From a virus, in IMG/VR virus record IMGVR_UViG_3300024423_000005, positions 1-40,411 of that record: DNA of 40,411 nucleotides, one strand, 5' to 3'. Positions 22,897-31,038 of the stretch are shown piece by piece. Numbering within the stretch: the stretch's first letter is position 1; each line of letters opens with the position of its first letter. The position numbers were made by a program, and so were the translations under genes. Under the pieces are notes generated by a model, which was not told the DNA's origin, did not search any database, and saw nothing but the letters and a program-made list of their open reading frames with translations.

Positions 22897-24582
22897 TTAT
22901 GTTGCCGAAATCTTCAGGCAGGCCAGAGCGACCTCCTGCTTGACCTGGCCGCCGAGACGACGACGGAAGATGAATTTAACCAGGTCTTCCTCGGCTTGGG
23001 TGACACCATCCCGAATCACGCTCATGCCGATACGATCGGCAATCTGATAGCCCTCTTTTATGTTTCCAAAGATGACCGGGTAGGCATTTTGAGCAACGTC
23101 GGGCATGGCGTCATCCATGTAAACCGGGTAGTTCAACAGGGTTGGCGGTTGGCCGATTTGGACGTTCTCCTCCCAAAGGTAATCCCCATTGCCGTCTTTC
23201 AGTTTCCGGATCACCTTGGCGGTTGTGCGATTCATGATCCACACACACCCGGCCCAATACTGCTGTGCCAAAGTGTAGACCACATCAACCAGGCTATCGA
23301 AGAGAATGGTTGAGTTGCTGCCAGAGATGACTTCCTGGCTGGAACCCAAAACAGTATTGGCCGAATCGGGTAAGATGCCTTGCGGCTTGGCAATGCCGGT
23401 GCCAATGAGAAACTGCTCGTCCTCATCTATACCGAAAGACTGTGATACCCACTCATTAATCTTTTGGACCAGCGGGAAGGGGGTATCCTCCATCAGCGCC
23501 ATGGGCACATGAATGGTGGCCTTGCAAATGTGAACAGGGGTGCGCTCCACACTGAAGGTGGGACGAGTGTCGGCGCTACCGGATGCAGGGATGTCTCCAA
23601 CCCAAGAAACGGTAACAGCGCTGGTGCGCCGGTCATTGCCGCCGGTCACTTTGACGCGAGTCATCATGTCGGAACCGGTGGTGTAAACGTCGGCAAGGTT
23701 GCGGATGATGGTCAGTCCGGGCAGACGCTCGATCATGTCTGTGCGAAAGTCTTCAGGAACAAGGAAAGCGCCCAACTGGTCCACTACCTCGCTCATATCG
23801 GACTTGATAGAAGCGGTGGGAACACCGTTATAAGCATACGCCTTCAACTGGGAGGGGGTCAGGATGACCATCTTGAGAGACTTCCGGGCGTCCCTGTCCA
23901 GCGCTTCCTTGCCATGGCGGACATATGTAGCGAATGCCCGCTGCTGCTTGTAGCGCTTCAACTCGTAGTCCGACCCATACAGATCGTTGGCAATGGCTTT
24001 GATAGCCGGTGCAGTCTCTCCAAACTTGAGAAGATGCGGTGCAGTCATGGGTTTCTCCCTTTGAGCAGGGGTCCAAGCATAGGGGGGGCGATTGACAGAG
24101 CGAACCGGACGCCGGGAACGCCGGGCCGGAACACTGCCATACACCTCATCGAACGCACTGTCCACAATGGCCCGAATTTCGTCGTCTTCGAGATCGTTCT
24201 CCGACCCTTCCTCCAACATGTCGTCCTCGTACTCGTCCTCCATCAGCATGTCGTCCTCAAGAGGCTCCTCTTCTGCCAAGGCGCTGGCCAGCGCCAGTTG
24301 CAAAATGGCCGCTACTTTTTCTTGCTGTTCAGGGGTGAGAGTGACCACATTCTGGATAACGGTCAGAATCTCGTCCAGAGATGCGGCAGCCTTCCAGGGG
24401 TCAATCCAGGTTTCCAGACCAAAGTAGGCCCGCATCTCGTCAGTCACTTCTCCCTCGATTGGCAATTCCTCTGCTGGTTCCCCCATCCCCAGACGCAAAA
24501 TGGCAGATATTTGCTCCATTTGCTCGTCCGAAAGTTCAGGAACCAACTGCTTTAGCGAGTTCAAAAGCTCTTGCAAGTTCAT
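22897..24582 (-). CDS. Major capsid protein (HK97 fold) with acidic N-terminal scaffold domain
   Basis: The 561-residue product has a long N-terminal delta/scaffold-like region (about 1-190), with glutamate- and aspartate-rich runs (EEEPLEDDMLMEDEYEDD, LEEGSENDLEDDE) and a following basic PARRSRRPVRSVNRPPY. The capsid part is about 190-561 (GAFLVPEDFRTDMIERL, then MTRVKVTGGNDRRTS, EDEQFLIGTGIAKPQGIL, VLGSSQEVISGSN), the order of P-domain and A-domain strands of HK97-type capsid proteins. The scaffold part is probably removed by the prohead protease next door. CGGAGG lies before the ATG. Confidence 0.85.
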   Translation of the reverse strand: MNLQELLNSLKQLVPELSDEQMEQISAILRLGMGEPAEELPIEGEVTDEMRAYFGLETWIDPWKAAASLDEILTVIQNVVTLTPEQQEKVAAILQLALASALAEEEPLEDDMLMEDEYEDDMLEEGSENDLEDDEIRAIVDSAFDEVYGSVPARRSRRPVRSVNRPPYAWTPAQREKPMTAPHLLKFGETAPAIKAIANDLYGSDYELKRYKQQRAFATYVRHGKEALDRDARKSLKMVILTPSQLKAYAYNGVPTASIKSDMSEVVDQLGAFLVPEDFRTDMIERLPGLTIIRNLADVYTTGSDMMTRVKVTGGNDRRTSAVTVSWVGDIPASGSADTRPTFSVERTPVHICKATIHVPMALMEDTPFPLVQKINEWVSQSFGIDEDEQFLIGTGIAKPQGILPDSANTVLGSSQEVISGSNSTILFDSLVDVVYTLAQQYWAGCVWIMNRTTAKVIRKLKDGNGDYLWEENVQIGQPPTLLNYPVYMDDAMPDVAQNAYPVIFGNIKEGYQIADRIGMSVIRDGVTQAEEDLVKFIFRRRLGGQVKQEVALACLKISAT

Positions 24583-24583
24583 T

Positions 24584-25678
24584 TTAATACCTCCGTTTGT
24601 TTTGTCTCATAATGTTTACTAATCGATCGAAATTTCCCGACCCCCAAACACGTTTAGGACCAGATGCCCCTTTAGGCATCTCTGCGCCTAGCCCGTTTGG
24701 AAGTTCCAACAAGGTTTTCAGCGGAACCACTTTGACCGACCTTAAGGGTCTGGCCATTGTCTTCGGCTCCGCTGGGGTAGGTGTGAAACTGCCCTCGGCA
24801 ATAAACCAGTTAAGTATTTCGCCGCTGGCATTCTTGGCAATCATATGGCTTGCTGTGCCACTTGACAGGCCCATTTTGTCCCTGTTTGTCAGGTGGTATA
24901 TGGCCGCCTCATAATCATGCCTTAACTTTAGCTGTGTTTCTACCCACAACCCAACATCATCGATACGCCCAAGTTTCCACCCGTTGCCAAGTTCGACTTT
25001 ACCCAGCACCGGATCAAGCCCGTGGTGATAAAGAGCGGGCCTTTTTTCCTTGCCCGCCCAATGATAGTTTGTGTTCTTGGTAAACCATTCGCCGGTTAGG
25101 TCTTTATCACCCACTGTAGAACCGTCTGAAAATAGAACCAGATATCCACCAACTCGACCATCGCCAATAGCCTTAAGCTGGCCCCCATAGCACACCACGG
25201 CCTCAGATAACCCATCTGCGTATACAATGCTGGCCGTTTTGAGGCCAGATATCAGCAAATCGGCAACCTCAGGAACAAGTGGGCGAGTTTGTAAGCCCAT
25301 TTCATCAATGGTTTTGTTGAGAGCATCCAAAGAAGTACCGATGGCGCTAGACAAGCCAATGCGCTCCTCTCTGTTCAGAAAGCCAAGGCCGAACAACATG
25401 TCGGCAGCCCAAGTAAAAGACAGGTGAACTTTGCTTTCCAGAGCATCGCCCACATTGGCGCAGTCGGCTGCACCAATGGCCTTAAGCAAAGTGCCAAGAA
25501 GAACCGCCCTTTGAGCCGGTGCATGGGAAGCAGCGCCAATCGCCTGTATCTGCTCTACTGCTTTAGCTTTTGACGTATGACAACCCAAGGATTCCCCAAT
25601 CTTTTCCCCTTCGCTATCTACCTTGAACACACAAAAAGGTTTGTTTTCTGGCCCTGTTTTAAATACCTTCCACGGCAT
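24584..25678 (-). CDS. Prohead protease (HK97/S78-like) with N-terminal extension
   Basis: The 364-residue product has a 150-residue extension (KPFCVFKVDSEGEKIGES at about 13-30, ESLGCHTSKAKAVEQIQAI) and then the protease: GGYLVLFSDGS, a His in RPALYHHGLDPVLGKV and a Ser in MGLSSGTASHMI, matching the His/Ser pair of S78 caudovirus prohead proteases, with NWFIAEGSFTPTPAE after it. It cuts scaffold sequences from the capsid protein inside the prohead. It ends 1 base before the capsid start; GGAGG lies before its own ATG. Confidence 0.8.
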   Translation of the reverse strand: MPWKVFKTGPENKPFCVFKVDSEGEKIGESLGCHTSKAKAVEQIQAIGAASHAPAQRAVLLGTLLKAIGAADCANVGDALESKVHLSFTWAADMLFGLGFLNREERIGLSSAIGTSLDALNKTIDEMGLQTRPLVPEVADLLISGLKTASIVYADGLSEAVVCYGGQLKAIGDGRVGGYLVLFSDGSTVGDKDLTGEWFTKNTNYHWAGKEKRPALYHHGLDPVLGKVELGNGWKLGRIDDVGLWVETQLKLRHDYEAAIYHLTNRDKMGLSSGTASHMIAKNASGEILNWFIAEGSFTPTPAEPKTMARPLRSVKVVPLKTLLELPNGLGAEMPKGASGPKRVWGSGNFDRLVNIMRQNKRRY

Positions 25679-25700
25679 CTTTCTACCTCCTACCCGTTTC

Positions 25701-25892
25701 TTAATAGGCTTCTACACAAAAGCCGTTTTGCGCTGCCAAAGATTCCAATTTAGACCACTTGGGGTTTGGTTGCCACCCATAAATTACAATAAAAACACTA
25801 GATGCGCGTGCAAGGTCTGCAAAGCTTACAATTTTGCCCCTTAATCTGGTATATGGCAACTGGTTTCTCTTGCCCACGATAACCTTCACCAT
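25701..25892 (-). CDS. Small hypothetical protein before the protease
   Basis: The 63-residue product starts MVKVIVGKRNQLPYTRL and has a hydrophobic strand (SSVFIVIYGWQP). It overlaps the previous gene's stop by 7 bases (ATGGTGA), so it is coupled. The end has a Cys (NGFCVEAY). Function unknown. Confidence 0.5.
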   Translation of the reverse strand: MVKVIVGKRNQLPYTRLRGKIVSFADLARASSVFIVIYGWQPNPKWSKLESLAAQNGFCVEAY

Positions 25893-26185
25893 CCTTTTCG
25901 GCGTCCGTAAGCCAATACTTTAGCAACATCTATGCCGAGTTTTTCGGCCTCCCTCCTCGACAAATCCCCCTCTTTAAGCATTTGCCAAACATACTGTTCC
26001 GGACCATATTCTTCAGCTATCGTCGCTACATCTGCCCCCATCTCACTGGCCCGTCGTCGTATCTCTTGTTTCCAATCGCTGCGAAAACTATTGACCACAT
26101 GGCTGGGAAGGCCCGGCACAGCCATTTTCAAGCTCGGTGACAGTCGTTTTGCAATTGCCCTCTTAAGCTGGTTTCTCTTGCTCAT
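25886..26185 (-). CDS. Hypothetical protein with shared N-terminal basic cassette (portal side)
   Basis: The 99-residue product starts MSKRNQLKRAIAKRLSPS, one of the six copies of the cassette, then a helical part (EIRRRASEMGADVATIAEE, YVWQMLKEGDLSRREAEKL). The start at 26185 was chosen because it overlaps the previous stop by ATGA with GGAAGGA 8-9 nt upstream. It is followed by the small gene by a 7-base overlap. It sits between portal-side genes and the prohead protease, so an internal-head role is plausible, but not shown. Confidence 0.6.
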   Translation of the reverse strand: MSKRNQLKRAIAKRLSPSLKMAVPGLPSHVVNSFRSDWKQEIRRRASEMGADVATIAEEYGPEQYVWQMLKEGDLSRREAEKLGIDVAKVLAYGRRKGW

Positions 26186-26706
26186 ACGTTCCATTCCTTC
26201 CTGATATCGGCCCACCAAATATCAATAAACGTCTGGTAGGCATCGTCTAGGTTGTCCTCAATCACCTGGTGAAATTTCCACCATCGGCCCGCGTGAATTG
26301 GTGCCTGATACATCCGCACTCCCCCAAAAGTTATTGCCTCTTTCTCGTCTGGCCCGACGACCCAAGGAGCATATGGAAGATCGGTCCCGATCTCTCCAAA
26401 AACAGTACCATGCCTAACCCTTACACCGGTTGTGAATTTCCGACCCAGCGTGCCAGTGCGACGATACTTGGCTTTTATAATCCCTTGGCCCAATGCCCAG
26501 AAAAAGTACCGCCGCTGTTTATCGGTCCAATGCTTTGATGCCTCTCCCTGCTTTGGGGGATCAGGATATTCTGGCAACTTAGAATGAAGAAAAAGCAACG
26601 CCTCCGTCATCCCATGTTTGGCCGCATGCATAAACTCGACAGAGATGAAATGGTCCACCATCTCTGTTACTTTATCCATCCCCTCTACATCAAAAATGCT
26701 GGACAC
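26182..26706 (-). CDS. Hypothetical phage protein, possibly gp10-like
   Basis: The 174-residue product starts from GTG (MSSIFDVEGMDKVTEMVDHF) and contains LGQGIIKAKYRRTGTLGRKF, YAPWVVGPDEKEAITFGG and a C-terminal aromatic helix; such patterns occur in HK97 gp10-like tail-completion proteins. In this genome it sits near the portal, not the tail. AAGG lies before the start. It ends by overlapping the cassette gene (ATGA). The assignment is weak. Confidence 0.5.
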   Translation of the reverse strand: MSSIFDVEGMDKVTEMVDHFISVEFMHAAKHGMTEALLFLHSKLPEYPDPPKQGEASKHWTDKQRRYFFWALGQGIIKAKYRRTGTLGRKFTTGVRVRHGTVFGEIGTDLPYAPWVVGPDEKEAITFGGVRMYQAPIHAGRWWKFHQVIEDNLDDAYQTFIDIWWADIRKEWNV

Positions 26707-26725
26707 CCCATGCCTTCTTTCCTGG

Positions 26726-27250
26726 CTAATTCTGCATATCGCTTATAGATAGGCCACATCGAACCAATGTTGCCCTAGCCCATTTTTGTAACCTCTCATA
26801 TTTCTCCTGGTCAAAACCAATTCTGCCAAAACGACAGGCTTTGGACAAGGCAATGTTACATAGGCCGTAATTCCTGAACCAGTCACCCTCTCCACGCCTT
26901 AGCGCCTGCAAATGCTGTTTGACACGAATAGTAGGAAAATGCCTGTCGATTTGTTCCCAAAAGCAAATTGCTTTGTCGATGTTAGTCATGGCCGCCCGAA
27001 TGCTTTTAGCCACTTGGCGGGAAACTCTGTTGGTTGCCAATTTTAGTATTGTGGCACCAGTGTTTCTAAGGTCTATTACAACATAGCGTGTTCTGTCAGA
27101 GACGCTTGAGCCAGAAATTACATACCCATTGCTACGCTCTACCCTGAAGGTTCCTTTCCCTGGGGCCTTAAGAATCGATCCCACTGGTATCTTGCCCGGC
27201 CATCCAGCCCGGCCCGATTCCATGAGATATTCATAAGCAGACTGTCTCAT
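26726..27250 (-). CDS. Hypothetical protein next to the portal
   Basis: The 174-residue product has a beta N-terminus (YVISGSSVSDRTRYVVIDLRN) and a helical basic C-terminus (AKSIRAAMTNIDKAICFWEQ, KYERLQKWARATLVRCG). It contains several Cys and no catalytic motif I recognise. It begins 3 bases after the portal gene. No clear strong site before it; coupling is likely. Function unknown. Confidence 0.5.
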   Translation of the reverse strand: MRQSAYEYLMESGRAGWPGKIPVGSILKAPGKGTFRVERSNGYVISGSSVSDRTRYVVIDLRNTGATILKLATNRVSRQVAKSIRAAMTNIDKAICFWEQIDRHFPTIRVKQHLQALRRGEGDWFRNYGLCNIALSKACRFGRIGFDQEKYERLQKWARATLVRCGLSISDMQN

Positions 27251-27253
27251 TTC

Positions 27254-29647
27254 CTATGCTCTCTTTCCTAACCATTCCCCGTGGCTAATTATTCTGCCAT
27301 GAAGCTCTCTGCACCCCTCGGCTCGACCATCCGGCAATTCACCCATCCATGGCACTCTAAGAGGCTGCTTGCACACCTGCTCATCTCGGACCGTGTACCA
27401 CTTCATTACCCAAACCCCGCTTGGCAACCTATGCGGCTGTAAATAGCACCGGCATCTGACATGGGCGGGGGGTTTGTAGGCAGCCGGTGCAATGCCTGCC
27501 GCTTCCCAAACTAGCGTGTTTCCCTCGGCATATGTGGCAGTGGCCTCGGTTTCCGCTATTACCCTAGCCCTTGCCAACCCAATTGGGCCAGGTTTCTCTC
27601 TTGTTCCACGAATCCGCCCCACAAGACCGGGGAGACCCTCACCTGATTCCACCCAGTCTGCGACGGCTTCTCGTATCTTCTGCTTGGTGGTATCAGTGAC
27701 CCCGGTAACAAGTTCTGCAGCGCGTTGCCTGGCCCAATCTGCAGCCTGCTGATTGACAAGTTCCCAATTTATAGCATCCTGCATTCGAACGCCGATTTGA
27801 TGTTGCCCGTGTCTTAGGCCCAACCGCGCAATTCCGTGCAGTCCTTCATATAGCCTGTTGAAGAGCCTTTCCCGGTGGCCCATCCAAAAGGTTTCATTGC
27901 CTAATACCGCTTGTGGCCCTTGTTCTTTGGCTAACTTGGCTAAAGCGACCGTCTCTTTCTCGAATAACCTCTGGACGCTTAACCTAAGATACTCCTCCCA
28001 ACGGTCCCAAGGTCTACCCAGCTTACCAAGAGGAGCCTTAACCGCCGACCAAAAAGGGTAATGTGCGGCTACCCCCTGAAAAACCGCTTTCACTTCCTCC
28101 ATTGAAGAACCCGCTGCAAGCCCCCGGCTTATTTCCGCAGCGATATAAATAGGAATATACTCACTATCAAACACCAGGGGCAACGGCCTTTTCCGCTTGA
28201 TTGAATTTATCGCTTTCCGTCTCCACTTTTTGATATCGGAAACGGCCAAACTATCTTGGGGACTAGGCCGGTTATTCGTTCTGGGTCTCGAACTCGGCTC
28301 TGGCGGCCCAGAAACAGTTTCAGAAGGGAGCAATTGTCTTGGAGGCACGAGTTCGCCCTCAACGGTAAAAGGGTTTTCTTGGCTACCTCCACCAAAGCTA
28401 GATGCCGACGTTTGCTGTTCAGCACTAGTCATTTCGCCTCGACCATTAGGTAAAGCCTTCAACCCCCAATATCTTATTCTGATCTCATCTATAGACAAAT
28501 ACGGGCCAGCAGCAGATATCTCCTGAAGCTCAAGCTCCCTGCTGGTCTTACGGATATCCTTAAAAGCTGCAGCGAAATTTTTGCCATAGAAGGGGATCAC
28601 AAGCTCCACAGTTATCTGCTCTGCTATCAACTTCAGGAAAGGCCAAACTGTCTTATCGGTCAGAACCTTTTCGGCGTTTTCGCTATTGGCACGAGTGGCG
28701 TTTTTGTCGAAGAACCCACCAGGAATGCCGTATATCTCGTAGATTTCCTCCTTGGTAAATTGCCTTCCCTGGAAAAAGTCAAGGTCTCGCTGGTTCCACC
28801 CCAACAACTCCACGCTCATTTTGGTTGCCGTGGTAACGGCTACCTTTCGTTTGAACGCCTGATATTCCGATAGCAGATCGTCCTTAAGCATCTGGGCATC
28901 AGCAGGGTCCACCGGATTGTCAGGATCACCACTATCAAGGTTAATGACCGCTGAAGGCATCACATTGTCTCGACCAAAAAAGGTCGCGTTCCACCGGCTC
29001 ATAAAGTTATCGGTGTCCACAGGCATCATCGCCGCTGTGAGGGGTGACATTCCCTCGAAAATGTCATATGGATTAGGCAACTTTATGTGAACTATATACT
29101 CTGCTGGAATCTCGTACTCGGTCCCACCAACCTTGTAGACATAATGATCGATAAATCGCTGCGCGTCTCCTGGAACTGGGTAAACATCCTTGGCCGGTAG
29201 AGGCCAAATCTCCTCTAGTTGGCCGGTTGGCCCCAATGCCAGAAACCAATAGGCATTGCCGCCCAATTGCAACCACCACGCGGTATACTGCCACAAGAAA
29301 GACTGACCAATAAACTCGTTTGGATGCCTTAGACGCTCTTCTAGAGGATGGTTGGGAATCTGGGTCGGTTCCTCGTCTACCCCCTTATGCTCCACCACCT
29401 GGAACTTGGCTGCACTGGTTTCACGAGCAATAAGCGAAATGGCAGTAAATACCCAAGAGTTCTGTATCGCTCTACGTTGGGCCTGCTGCTTTATCTCGCT
29501 GTAACCCTGGTGTCTATGCTTTCCCTCTGCAGCCCATGCAGAGAAAAACGGGGGGCGTCTACCATATCGAGCAATATGCCTACTCCTACGAAAGGTACCG
29601 ACCATCCGCCCTACAGTTTCAGCAGCCTTAACCAGAATATTGGCCAT
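27254..29647 (-). CDS. Portal protein fused to a MuF-like minor head domain
   Basis: The 797-residue product has a portal half (about 1-400): NSWVFTAISLIARETSAAKF, HPNEFIGQSFLWQYTAWWLQ, AEYIVHIKLPNPYD, and the typical RWNATFFGRDNVMPSAVINL and YEIYGIPGGFFD motifs. A Ser/Pro-rich linker follows (about 405-460). The C-terminal half (about 500-797) resembles MuF/gp7-like minor head proteins, with LARARVIAETEATATYAEGN and HVRCRCYLQP as conserved Cys/Arg patterns. Portal rings pass DNA and seat the terminase. A fused MuF domain is less common than separate genes. GGGGAAAA lies before the ATG. Confidence 0.85.
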   Translation of the reverse strand: MANILVKAAETVGRMVGTFRRSRHIARYGRRPPFFSAWAAEGKHRHQGYSEIKQQAQRRAIQNSWVFTAISLIARETSAAKFQVVEHKGVDEEPTQIPNHPLEERLRHPNEFIGQSFLWQYTAWWLQLGGNAYWFLALGPTGQLEEIWPLPAKDVYPVPGDAQRFIDHYVYKVGGTEYEIPAEYIVHIKLPNPYDIFEGMSPLTAAMMPVDTDNFMSRWNATFFGRDNVMPSAVINLDSGDPDNPVDPADAQMLKDDLLSEYQAFKRKVAVTTATKMSVELLGWNQRDLDFFQGRQFTKEEIYEIYGIPGGFFDKNATRANSENAEKVLTDKTVWPFLKLIAEQITVELVIPFYGKNFAAAFKDIRKTSRELELQEISAAGPYLSIDEIRIRYWGLKALPNGRGEMTSAEQQTSASSFGGGSQENPFTVEGELVPPRQLLPSETVSGPPEPSSRPRTNNRPSPQDSLAVSDIKKWRRKAINSIKRKRPLPLVFDSEYIPIYIAAEISRGLAAGSSMEEVKAVFQGVAAHYPFWSAVKAPLGKLGRPWDRWEEYLRLSVQRLFEKETVALAKLAKEQGPQAVLGNETFWMGHRERLFNRLYEGLHGIARLGLRHGQHQIGVRMQDAINWELVNQQAADWARQRAAELVTGVTDTTKQKIREAVADWVESGEGLPGLVGRIRGTREKPGPIGLARARVIAETEATATYAEGNTLVWEAAGIAPAAYKPPAHVRCRCYLQPHRLPSGVWVMKWYTVRDEQVCKQPLRVPWMGELPDGRAEGCRELHGRIISHGEWLGKRA

Positions 29648-30157
29648 TTATTTTCCCCAATAGACCGTGGCAGTCATCATGGTGGTGCTACTCGTTGTCT
29701 GTCCAACCGTAATGTCCAGCGCATCGTCTATGGCTATCCGATCATACGTTCCTAGCCCCGACCCGGCAGAATCGGTCTGCTGAACAGCAGGATAGTACCA
29801 CGCGTCCGTGGCTGAATCATCTTTTTGAATCACGATTAGAGGGGGAAGGGCCTGGACAACTGTAATGTCGGTGGTAGTAGTAATGCCCGCCCCATAGTCA
29901 AGATGAATAGCATAAATGTGACCCTGTATGTCTCTATCGGTAGAGCCGCTGCCAGTGGCCGCCCCTGCAGCGCCCGTAGCAACAATCACCACCTCTTCAA
30001 CTTTGAGCCATCCGTAATCGGAGGACCCCCTGGTTATCGGTTCGTCGTCCCGACCACAAGACACCCCCAGAATGCTTAAAACCACAAGCACACCCAGAAT
30101 GGCTATAACCGCCAGAAAATCCCCCAGCCTTTTCTTTCCAAACAGTCTTTTCTTCAT
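29648..30157 (-). CDS. Membrane-anchored or lipoprotein-like beta-rich protein
   Basis: The 169-residue product has a basic N-terminus (MKKRLFGKKRLGDF), a strong hydrophobic segment (about 15-32) ending in LGVSCGRDD, a weak lipobox (Cys34), then a beta-rich Thr/Ala/Gly domain (ATGAAGAATGSGSTDRDI, TYDRIAIDDALDITVG). It would be anchored in the cell membrane or outside it. It lies directly upstream of the portal. GAGAGGA lies before the start. Perhaps a superinfection-exclusion or surface protein; unproven. Confidence 0.6.
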   Translation of the reverse strand: MKKRLFGKKRLGDFLAVIAILGVLVVLSILGVSCGRDDEPITRGSSDYGWLKVEEVVIVATGAAGAATGSGSTDRDIQGHIYAIHLDYGAGITTTTDITVVQALPPLIVIQKDDSATDAWYYPAVQQTDSAGSGLGTYDRIAIDDALDITVGQTTSSTTMMTATVYWGK

Positions 30158-30167
30158 ACGTCCTCTC

Positions 30168-30335
30168 TTATTTTCTCGTCATGGAAAAGCCGCATCTGGG
30201 GCATTTCCTCTTAGAGCACGGCCTGGCTACTGTATGGGAAGAGGTATACCCGCAAACAACACAATAACACTTCCCACCCGGCCCCTCTGCTCTGCGAGGC
30301 CCTGCTGGTTGACGTTTTTTTACAAGCCGTTTCAT
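30168..30335 (-). CDS. Small zinc-ribbon protein (55 aa)
   Basis: A short frame codes MKRLVKKRQPAGPRRAEGPG and then CYCVVCGYTSSHTVA followed by CSKRKCPRCGFSMTRK. Two CxxC pairs (CVVC and CPRC) with extra Cys form a small zinc ribbon behind a basic tail. GGGGAG lies about 13 nt before the ATG with GATAGGG between. Such tiny ribbons may bind DNA, RNA or protein. It fills the gap between two portal-side genes without overlap. Confidence 0.65.
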   Translation of the reverse strand: MKRLVKKRQPAGPRRAEGPGGKCYCVVCGYTSSHTVARPCSKRKCPRCGFSMTRK

Positions 30336-30341
30336 AATGCC

Positions 30342-30638
30342 CTATCTCCCCAAAGTATTTTCAATAATCCTGGTTGCCCCACCCAAGGTAGAAACAGCTT
30401 CCTCCAAACTTCCCGCTGCTGCTACTATCCCATTCTCCACACTTTCCAGGTTCCACCCGGCGCGCCCCCCACCACGGGCTTGACGAAGAACGGGCTGAAG
30501 CTTATCCAAACGGGAAATCATGCCGCTGAGATGTCGTTGCATGGTCTGCAAATCTTTCACGGCCTGCAAGACTTTTTTCCTGGCTGCCACTCGGCGTGCT
30601 GCATATTGTTGAAGTTCGCCTTTTTTATTTCTGATCAT
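30342..30638 (-). CDS. Small basic coiled-coil hypothetical protein
   Basis: The 98-residue product is helical: ELQQYAARRVAARKKVLQAV, KDLQTMQRHLSGMISRLDKL, then a Gly/Arg patch (RQARGGGRAGW) and a C-terminal helix. A coiled coil with a basic face suggests nucleic acid or capsid contact. AGGAGGT lies before the ATG. Function unknown; it is one of the small genes between terminase and portal. Confidence 0.55.
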   Translation of the reverse strand: MIRNKKGELQQYAARRVAARKKVLQAVKDLQTMQRHLSGMISRLDKLQPVLRQARGGGRAGWNLESVENGIVAAAGSLEEAVSTLGGATRIIENTLGR

Positions 30639-30648
30639 AGTTCACCTC

Positions 30649-31038
30649 CTATAGTGTCGATCTTAGCTCCCTGGCTACCAGTTGCGTGGCCTGTTTCACA
30701 GAGAGCAACCTTGTGGCGGGAAAGTTTCCAAGGTGCTTCCCCTTGGATGTCTGGGCAACAACCACTATCCTTGTCACCCCCCCAGAACCATACTGGCCTG
30801 GCCTCTGAGCGATGGTATCGACGAAAATAGAGATATGGATAGGGCTTGCCCCCGGCTTTAAAGTAACCCTTTTCCACTTGGCATCAATCTGCTGCTTTCG
30901 ACCAACGCTATTTCCTATCCGCAAGCCACTCCACCCCCCCCTGAACAGGGTATCCATGACCTCTTTGGTCACTTTGGTTGGTGTGTAGCCCTTTAATCCC
31001 CGCGCAATCTTCTTTGCTACTTGTCGTCTCTTGCTCAT
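30649..31038 (-). CDS. Hypothetical protein with shared N-terminal basic cassette, next to the caspase-like gene
   Basis: The 129-residue product begins MSKRRQVAKKIARGLKGY, a copy of the cassette, then TKEVMDTLFRGGWSGLRIGN, a beta-rich middle (ITVALFVDTIAQ-like strand, IRIVVVAQ) and a C-terminal helix (SVKQATQLVARELRSTL) resembling those of the other cassette genes at 16491 and 32618. Its start overlaps the caspase-like gene's stop by ATGA, so the two are translated together. It might be a partner or substrate of that protein; this is inference. Confidence 0.6.
   Translation of the reverse strand: MSKRRQVAKKIARGLKGYTPTKVTKEVMDTLFRGGWSGLRIGNSVGRKQQIDAKWKRVTLKPGASPIHISIFVDTIAQRPGQYGSGGVTRIVVVAQTSKGKHLGNFPATRLLSVKQATQLVARELRSTL

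Noticed and set aside
23464-24555. 363-residue plus-strand frame opposite the capsid gene
   Set aside because: It is an antisense shadow of the major capsid gene with low-complexity composition and no ribosome site.
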